From Pelomyxa schiedti (taxonomy: Eukaryota > Evosea > Pelobiontida > Pelomyxidae): DNA of 39,745 nt. This document shows, one piece after another, positions 32,140 through 39,745 of this stretch. Position 1 is the stretch's first letter. The number at the start of each line of letters is the position of its first letter. The notes beneath the pieces are model-generated. The model did no database searches. It was not told the origin of the DNA and saw nothing but the letters and a program-made list of their open reading frames with translations. The position numbers and the translations under genes are program-made. The stretch spans positions 1 to 39,745 of the forward strand of contig JAHLWZ010000945.1 of assembly GCA_020536535.1 (NCBI GenBank). Reading direction: 5' to 3'.

Positions 32140-34134
32140 ATGTCTGCAACGGCACCGTCGACAACAGCAACAACGTCGTCAGGGGGGTCGTGGCGGTTGA
32201 TCTTGCCTTGCGAGGACACCCCAAACTGGGAGAGAACACGACGTGTGTTTCTGGAGCACCTCCCTTGCCGCTGTATCTCCGCCACTGCGACTTATGGGAC
32301 TCCTGGGCCCGCCGATGTTGGCGCCGAGGGTGCCCTCGGCGGGAACGGGAATGGCTATGGCGATGTGGACGCCGGCGTCGGCGTGGGTTGCAATTGTGGG
32401 TGCGATTGGGCTGCATACTTGGACTCTGTGATCACTGAAATGGCTGTGTCTATCACTGACCAGAAGTGTCACTTCTTCAAGAATATTCCTGGGTCACCTG
32501 ATGCTGGCCAGTTTGATTTCCCTGTATGGTAACTAGTGCTAGAATGAATTACAATAAGTAATTCACCCTGCCAACCTTTGCTATATTAAAAAAAAAACCA
32601 TTATACTCATGTTTTTGTGCAGACATTCTGGAAGTTTGGTGCACCTTTAATGGTTTCGGTGGCATTGGAGATGCCACGATTATTTGCTGGTGTGGATGTA
32701 CCGCTCTTACTTGCTGGGGATTCAAAGACTGTTGTTCTCTCCCACCGGCAGTGTGCTTGCCTGCTGGCACATAGTGCATTTGGTTCCATCACCGCTCAAG
32801 CCCGTTGTGTGCGCAAGGAGAAGTGGGCTTTCCGAGCTGCTCAGCTTTTCTTCTTGTACTGACTCGAGCTTTTATATTTGGGCTAAATATCGCTCAACAG
32901 GGAGGCAGTACCCTCTGCGTTATGCTTCTTGAATTATTTCAAGTGCCTTGGCCAGCACGGAATTCCTGATGGTTCTGTCACCTTTGAAAGACGTGGCTTT
33001 AAACGTGGAGTACCAACACCATGGCAATGGGATGGCTGCACCAAATTGCTGTGTCCTGTTGAGATAGTACCCAGCGGATCCATAGAGAATTCCCCTGCAG
33101 AGACACATGCCGATTTTGCAAATAGATTTATTGGTGGAGGTGCCCTTGAAAACGATTTCATGATGGAGGTATTCCCATCACACCTTTTACAACAAAGTCA
33201 TCATCACTTCATTAGGAAATATTATTTGCGATTAAACCAGAACTAATTGTATCCATGGCATTATCTAGCTTTATGCAAGACGAGGAGGCAATTGTCATTA
33301 CTGGTGCTAGGCAGTATTCATGCTACAGTGGGTATGGTCCAATCTCTTATTCCATGCTCTCATCGATATGAAAGATACTCCCATTCCTTTACATTTGAAG
33401 GAGACTACGATGACAGGCGCCCTGGGCCTCCTCCAGCAGTGGCAGCAATGGACGCATTGCAAGGCTTTGCCAAGATACAATTCCAAGAAGGGCTTGTTTT
33501 GCGTGACCTGAACAAAGCCCGTGTTGCATTTGGCGGTTCCCGGACAGTGGCTACTGGTAATTGGGGGTGTGTTCCACTTCTCTCATTCGTCAGTCACAGA
33601 TTTATGTGAACACCCCATATAATAAAACCTAAAATTATTATCGTCACACATGTTTGACTATAATATCTATAATTCTAGATATACTAGAAAGAATGGAACT
33701 ATCCCAACAGCTCATCCCATAACACACACAGGTGCGGCGCCTTTGGTAATGACCACGTGCTGAAGCTGCTTCAGCAGTGGCTAGCGGCCTCAGAAGCCGG
33801 AGCCACGCGGCTGTACTACCACATATTCAATGACAAGAGGATATCATCCGACGCCCCGCCGCTTCTCGCGGGCCTGTCACACCTCGACGTAGGCCAGCTC
33901 TACACAGCACTGATGGACGCCGCAAAGGCCGCAGCCACAGGCGGAGGTGCCTTAACTTTCCGCAAGTGTCTATTGTCTCGTGCGAACAAGGAGGCTGCTC
34001 AGATACTCCAACAACAACAGCAATTACTACTAAACAATAACAACAATTCCGCAACCACGTCATCGTCATCATCAACAACAGACGCCACCGCGGCAGCAAC
34101 AACAATAACAACAACAGAGTCCTCTTCTTCTTAG
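32140..34134 (+). CDS. PARG: Poly(ADP-ribose) glycohydrolase, right-arm copy
   Basis: Mirror of 5612-7606. Exons are 32140-32523, 32623-32855, 32901-33168, 33216-33331, 33375-33566 and 33732-34134. The catalytic Glu pair straddles the intron 33169-33215. Confidence 0.93.
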
Positions 34135-34286
34135 AGGGAGCTGGAACTCTAGTTCTAGTTCTTTGTGGTGGGAGTATTGCGAATTTTATTGATTGTTTTG
34201 TTGAACATACAAATTTCAATTGGTATATTTTGACATGGTGGTGTGGATGATGGGGATTGGCGGTAGGATTTGTGAGTGGTTAATTG

Positions 34287-35554
34287 TTAGTTACCACTGG
34301 TTGGTGGCCGCGCAGTTGGATCCAAGTCCTTGTTTGTAATAAACCGGTTCCCCTCAGATTTGGTGCCAAGGTATACCTGTAGCGGTAAGTTAAACTGCAA
34401 CATCTTGGCGCTGGTACATACAAATTCTTGTTTGGCATACAGAACAGGGAATTCATTTGGGTCAATTGGAGTTGGAGGAGGTAGTGGTTTCAATGAGTTG
34501 ATGTCATAAGCGGATAATTCCGAATCAATTGCTTGTGGCTTGTATGCACACCATAAGTGTAATTATGAACTCTTGGAATATGAAAACATACTGGTGAGAG
34601 AGCAATGGGTTTGCTGACAACATACAGGTGCCCTCGTGTCGCTGCCTCGTTCCGCTCTGCAGCTAAAACAGGCCTGGAATCGAGGTACTTAAGGCGATTT
34701 AGACGGTAGATGATTCGGAGCCTAAGGGATGTGGGTTTTGGGTTTTGACTGGAGAGATAGAACCTGTAGCGGCGATAATCATCCTCGTCATCTGAAAAAT
34801 AAGGACAGATTGGGTTGTACAAAAGACTCAACCCAGTTAACTGCGGAAATCTTTCACCAGCAACGTCAAGTAATCCCTCCAAGTCAGTTAACTGAAAAAT
34901 TGTTAAGCACTAATACGGATCGTAAAAGGTAATTACCTGGTTTTTATTGAGGGAAAGAACTTTGAGAGTCTTGCTGGCTGGGAGATGAGAGCACTCTGTC
35001 AATTGGTTGTCATCGAGTATAAGCTCCGTCACATTTGTGAAGGCTTCAAGATTTTCTGTCGTTCTAAGAAGAGTGCGTTATTAAAATCTACTCCACTACT
35101 GTTAAACTATTACCATATTATAATAATAATATTTTTCTAAAGTATTCGTAATTCACTTGTAGTACATGTTCGTTAATTTTGAGTCAAAAGTTGCAAGTTA
35201 AATTTTGAGTATCGACGCCTCCAACCCGCACCGTATTGCGTTGTGGCTCAGCTCCAGAAACGTGATCTTGGACGCGAAGGCGGTCACGGATCTCGGCACG
35301 CAAGTAAGAGGCGGGTCGCGTTTGGCGAGAATGAGTCGGCCGTCGATCGGCTCCCGCAGCGCCATTTCCGCGGCGCCCGGCGACGACGAAGAAGCAGAAG
35401 AAACGATCGGCGCTGCAGTTTGTTGTTGTTGAGGCTGTTGCTGCGGATCTGTCGCTGCTGTGGTTGCTGTGCCGCTGCTGCTCGTTGTCGTCGACGACAT
35501 TGGTGATGTGGCTGTTGTCGAACTACTCGTTGTCGTCGTCGCGTCCGTCATCAT
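34287..35554 (-). CDS. LRMDA-like LRR protein, right-arm copy
   Basis: Mirror of 4192-5459. Exons on the minus strand are 35554-35232, 35063-34937, 34891-34764, 34721-34592 and 34538-34287. Confidence 0.75.
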
Positions 35555-35817
35555 CTTCGTGACGATGGCTGTTTGGTTGTTTTTTTTTTTTTTCTTTTTG
35601 GGAGCATGAGAAGATCTACAGATCGTGGCCAATAACACCCGCGTCGATCTCATCCACGTGCAACACAACATTGCCTGGGAAACCAGTCACATCAGTGCCA
35701 GCAACCACTCTTGGTTGGAGTTTGTTAGATTCTGTAGGTGTGCCGAGGTAGATTGGTTTGGGATAGTGACCACCACACTGTGAGGTGCTGGGGTGTTGAT
35801 GGTTGTTGTTTTACTTG

Positions 35818-36005
35818 TGTAGTAAGGGAGAAAGAAGCCCGAATACAAACACAAGAGTTTATTGTTTATTACTTTAGCTTTTGCTCGCTATAACTACGAT
35901 GGTGTTGTTCCCGCCTTATAAAGGCGCTAGAATCAGTTCTAGGTGTCGCCTGAATCTCCCTCAGGGTCCCAACAGATTCGCGGTAGTTTTCCCAGAAATC
36001 CATCA
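35818..36005 (-). repeat. LTR-like repeat copy 1, right-arm copy
   Basis: Mirror of 3741-3928. Confidence 0.4.
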
Positions 36006-36850
36006 GTGATTAGAACCGTACTTAGAACTACAGCAACGCGAAGTCACCTCGCCACAACACCCCCACCACAATTTCGGCAACACCTCCTGGTGTTGCGATT
36101 TAGCCTCTTGGTCATTGCTACACCTTCGCCTTGCTCCGCGCTGGCGAGTTCGTGGCACTAGCAACAATGAGGGTCCACAGCGCAGCCAATTGGACCCGGG
36201 GCCAGGCATCCTCTGCTGCCTTGCCCAACGCAGGGCCTCCCACCACCCCTGCATCACTGCATCCCGGAACGGCGCGTCTGCGCGCTGGGCGGCATCTACC
36301 TCTGGAGACTGGTGACGCGACACTCGGATTCGATCGATCAGACATATCGGGGAAACAAAGCCCAGGTGCCAGGGAAAAGCGCTCGTCACCCCCATTCCGC
36401 CAGAGCCCAATCCAGTGCATTGGGGAACCCGCCTCCCGTGGCTACACGGCCTTTTTTGGCTGGCGCAAGGGGGATGGATTCTAGGAGCTAGATATTAATT
36501 AGATTGTGGGATTACCAAGAACCTGCTGTTTTGTGTATAGTAAAAACCAAGTTTGTATTTTTTGATGATTTTGAAGCCAAATAATGGTCAAGAGTCATTG
36601 AGACATTGGGAGAAAGCCAAAATAGATCTTACATCACTGCAATGCGCTGTACATTGAAACCACATTGGGGGATCGTTCCCAAAGCCTCCCTGCTCAATTT
36701 CCCTGAAGAAAGGGATTATGGGATAAAGAGGACCCAACACCTTGTGTGGTTGGTCTCACATAATTAATTAACGAGTGTCTGACACAATTCCCTGCGTTGC
36801 TGACAGCACTCTTTCTGTTTCCACCCTGAACACCATTCAACAGAAAAAAA
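36006..36850. other. Gene-poor stretch with GC-rich patch, mirror copy
   Basis: Mirror of 2896-3740. The GC-rich patch lies at about 36115-36460, with the EFVALA-type frame on the plus strand from 36131. Confidence 0.35.
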
Positions 36851-37761
36851 ATGGAACAGATTGTGGTGGTGCCAGCAACGGCAGGCGCGGGAACCGTCGA
36901 CGTGGTTGCAGATCCAACCGCCACAGCAGCACCAAATAGTCCTGCTGTTACAACGTTTAGTGTGGAGATCTGCGGCACCGGCGATGTAGTGGTTTTTTCT
37001 CCTTGTTGTTTTGTTTGTTTTGGTTTTTTTTCCCCTCTTTCTCCTCGTGGCTTGGTTTACATCTTTTTTTTTTTTTTGTTTTCTGTATGTTTCTTTGTGT
37101 AGATGTACTGCCACAAGGTCACGTCAATGAAAGTGCTTTATGTTTGTTTGGCGCTGTTACTCCTGCCTTCTCTCTTCCTTTACAAAGGCAGCGTTCTTAC
37201 TGAGATTATTATGGTGGCGGAAGCAATCGTTTTCGTACTTGTATTTGCCTTACTGAAGCGGTACTATTTTTACAACTGTTTGCCACGTTTATAACCCTGG
37301 CGATTAGGTACCGTGCTGTAAAAGAGGGCTCTGTATTGATGGCGATGCTTTTTGCAGCTAACTTACTTATTGTGGGCATTCCAGCCGTTAGTATATTGCG
37401 GGGCTGGTTTACCTGGAGCGGCGTTATGGCATCCACAATGGCATTTGTATATAGAGAGCGCATGAAGCTGGTGCATGCTCTTGGTGCCTACAAATGGCCC
37501 TGGGTTGTCGCCCTTGGGTGTGGAATCCTAATGCTACTCATGCGGGCTGTGGTATACATCTTCATGATTTGTGGACACCCTGTTTTACAGTCACTGTGGA
37601 GCACCTCAATCTTCTTGTTCTGTGTCACCCTTATGACTTGCTGTGCCGCCAAGCTACAGGACTCATTTGTGGTGAACTTCAAAGATGGGACAACAGCAGG
37701 GCTACTGCTCGCCACCATTTTCCAACTGATTTCACTCACAGGTGCCCTCTACACCCTCTAA
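36851..37761 (+). CDS. Multi-pass membrane protein, right-arm copy
   Basis: Mirror of 1985-2895. Exons are 36851-36985, 37103-37260 and 37308-37761. Confidence 0.6.
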
Positions 37762-38071
37762 ACATACCCCACTCCCATTTGGTTTTGTAATTGACCTACC
37801 AACAAACAAAAAAAAATTTTTCAATGGTCACATGAGATGGCAGTCACTAAAGTGAAGGTGGTCGCGAGTTGAAGAATTCTTCCACAGGCTGTGGTGGTGC
37901 TGCTGAAGTTCATTCTTCACAAGTACGCTCTAGTCTTGAGTTTGGGGGTATACTTTGCTTTGCTGGGTAGCACTGAGGAATCACACAGTGTGTGCACAAC
38001 CCTGCTGGTGGAGGTGTGGTGACGTGTCACTGAATCCCCAGAAGAAGGTGTCAGTCTTCTGTGTGGGTTGC
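37762..38071. other. Intergenic, mirror of 1675-1984
   Basis: Convergent 3' ends; no gene seen. Confidence 0.5.
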
Positions 38072-39382
38072 TCAGAGGGCAATTTGGGGCCAAGGTGGAG
38101 ATTGTGGTCGTGGGTTCTTTTGTTCCTGCACCACAAACAAACCGTGGGTAGAGAGGCTTTGTCCAAGCAAATCGTTTTTGGTTGTTTCCAGTGAAAATAG
38201 CACTGCCCCTGTTATGATGTCATGGTAGTCAAGTCTACGCTCCCCTCTGGTTTCAACAAGGCCAAAGGAGGGAAGCACCCTCCTCTCCTTGCTATGGTGG
38301 CACACTCGCAGTGGTGCTCTCAAGTTAGAGGCGGTGTAAATGTATTGATAGTAGGCATCCTCCCCATCTCTTTCTGCAACTACATACGAGGGTTGTACAA
38401 GCATTATGTCTGAATAATCACTGTGAGGAAATACAACAGACTCGCCTGTGAGTGTGTTGTATAGAACTGTGGCCTTTGGTTCCCTTTTCACAATCTGGAA
38501 ATGGAGAGTGAGAAATCCTTCTGGTTGAAACTGCATGATGTCTCCACTAAGGAAGGAGACGCCACTTGGAGAAGGAACTATGTCCTTCCTTGTGTGAACT
38601 AATACACCACTGGAAAAGCTTGCTTCCAAATCAACAGATAGGACATGCCATCCTGACGGACTTACTGAAGCTAGAACAATCACATGATCGGCATCATGAC
38701 TCCAAGTCTGGAACCTGACTTTGAAAAGAAGGTAGCCCTTAAGGTCCAGCGCCACACAGTGGCTATCTGGGACACCATCTATGATGCGCCACACCCTCAT
38801 ACAAGGCCAATCTGTGCGTACGCTTCCAGCTGTGCACACCAACCACTTTCCATTGCTCTGGAATTGCCTCTTCATATTGTACGTGGGAATATTCTCAAGC
38901 ATACGCGCTCTGCGAGTAAACCTCCCATTGCCCTCGTTCATGAGAAATATTGGGGCAGCCACAGTATGGCTGTCAGGTGAAATCCAGTTGCCACACCCGA
39001 GGTAGCACCCAACGTCTGTACCGCAATGGCCCCAGAGCCCGGCAGTGCGTGACCCTGCCCCACTCAACAGGTGCACCCTGTGCCACACAACGCCCAGAGT
39101 GTGTGACACCCCAACAAATAACTCTGGACAGAAATCCAGAGTCTGCAGAAGCTGGGCCTCGGCGCCGCAGATTACCAGCCCGATGCGGCGCGCGCGCCGG
39201 ACGACCCACCTTTGCCCGATTTGGCAGGCGTCGAGCAGAACCTTGATTGCGGCGGCGCGTTCGCCAAGCAGAGACAGGCGCGGTACGAAAAGGGCCCCAC
39301 ATGCAAACGCAACAAATTGAGACCGCGCGTCCAACACACCTCGGAACGTAAGATGTAGGTCACCGCTGTTGTACGACGTCAT
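38072..39382 (-). CDS. Family protein A, right-arm copy
   Basis: Mirror of 364-1674, with an identical 436-aa translation from the preferred start. Confidence 0.65.
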   Translation of the reverse strand: MTSYNSGDLHLTFRGVLDARSQFVAFACGALFVPRLSLLGERAAAIKVLLDACQIGQRWVVRRARRIGLVICGAEAQLLQTLDFCPELFVGVSHTLGVVWHRVHLLSGAGSRTAGLWGHCGTDVGCYLGCGNWISPDSHTVAAPIFLMNEGNGRFTRRARMLENIPTYNMKRQFQSNGKWLVCTAGSVRTDWPCMRVWRIIDGVPDSHCVALDLKGYLLFKVRFQTWSHDADHVIVLASVSPSGWHVLSVDLEASFSSGVLVHTRKDIVPSPSGVSFLSGDIMQFQPEGFLTLHFQIVKREPKATVLYNTLTGESVVFPHSDYSDIMLVQPSYVVAERDGEDAYYQYIYTASNLRAPLRVCHHSKERRVLPSFGLVETRGERRLDYHDIITGAVLFSLETTKNDLLGQSLSTHGLFVVQEQKNPRPQSPPWPQIAL

Positions 39383-39457
39383 CTTTTTGATTACACAGGC
39401 CCCTTGGGGAAACAAAGAAGTTTCTGATTTCGAGGAACCCTGCGATCGGTTCGGGTG

Positions 39458-39708
39458 ATGAGCTCCAGCGGTAGCACCCCAACACCAGTGGCATCCCATA
39501 ACTCAAACGTGGCGGCGCCTCCGCCAACGGAGACGCAGGACAACGCGCAACCCATAATTGGGGAGCGCCACGCCCCGGCCAGCACCTCTACTTCCTCATC
39601 ACCAACAAAAGGATGTGAGGATAAAAAAAAGAAGAAAGAGGGTAGGAACGTGGACCCTAGGTTGTTTCCGCGAAGACATGTGGCTATTAAGATAGCCTAT
39701 GTAGGCTG
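39458..39708 (+). CDS. PUS3: PUS3 first exon, right-arm copy
   Basis: Mirror of 38-288. The exon ends at 39708 before GTATGT and the T-run intron that closes the window. Confidence 0.7.
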
Positions 39709-39714
39709 GTATGT

Positions 39715-39715
<1 letters not shown>

Positions 39716-39745
<30 letters not shown>
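39716..39745. repeat. Poly(T) tract at contig edge
   Basis: Thirty T, the mirror of the poly(A) tract at the left edge; intronic on the plus strand. Confidence 0.85.

Larger units (their letters stand above)
20044..39745 (-). repeat. Right arm of giant palindrome
   Basis: Inverted copy of 1-19702. All genes of the left arm recur here on the opposite strand, including the frameshift of gene C and the decayed Sel1 fragment. Such unselected damage being shared means that the copies are either extremely recent, actively homogenised, or one assembled segment used twice. Confidence 0.97.

Noticed and set aside
1-39745. Viral genome with long inverted terminal repeats
   Set aside because: No capsid, polymerase or packaging gene is present; genes are nuclear housekeeping types with spliceosomal introns.

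Overview
The window is nuclear DNA of a small-genome eukaryote. Genes are packed tightly and carry many 42-170 nt GT-AG introns. Recognisable proteins are eukaryote-specific: a pseudouridine synthase 3 exon, the nuclear actin-related protein Arp4, poly(ADP-ribose) glycohydrolase and an LRMDA-like leucine-rich protein. Asn/Gln/Ser/Thr runs and Sel1/ankyrin families fit a free-living protist, perhaps amoeba-like; I cannot name the species. No rRNA, tRNA or CRISPR array was recognised.

The dominant feature is the architecture. The window is one giant palindrome: bases 1-19702 are repeated in reverse complement as 20044-39745, and position x in one arm corresponds to 39746-x in the other. Every open frame in one arm has an identical-length, identical-sequence mirror in the other, so each gene occurs twice. 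The centre (19703-20043) is not a perfect mirror. It is a diverged inverted repeat (19703-19784 against 19963-20043, with substitutions and a 1-nt offset) around a 178-nt asymmetric spacer. Both outer ends stop in the same intron at a 30-nt A/T homopolymer.

Layout of the left arm, outside to centre: PUS3 exon 1 (-), uncharacterised family protein A (+), six-helix membrane protein (-), a GC-rich unassigned patch, an LTR-like repeat, LRMDA-like LRR protein (+), PARG (-), Arp4 (-), a decayed Sel1 fragment (+), ankyrin-type protein (-), a doubtful small membrane ORF (-), a 12-repeat Sel1 protein (-), two tandem paralogues B and C of family A (+, C frameshifted), then a non-coding stretch with a second LTR-like copy in which perfect symmetry ends. 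The right arm is the mirror image with strands swapped.

The outer half of each arm holds conserved, intron-rich housekeeping genes. The inner half holds intron-poor, repeat-rich, duplicated and decayed genes. The palindrome therefore closes on the accessory side, as expected if an inverted duplication formed near a subtelomere-like region by fold-back at a short inverted repeat. The same structure could arise as a chimera during library amplification or assembly, and the sequence alone cannot separate these. Arp4 (chromatin remodelling) and PARG (removal of poly(ADP-ribose)) lie head-to-tail; the other genes show no obvious shared pathway.
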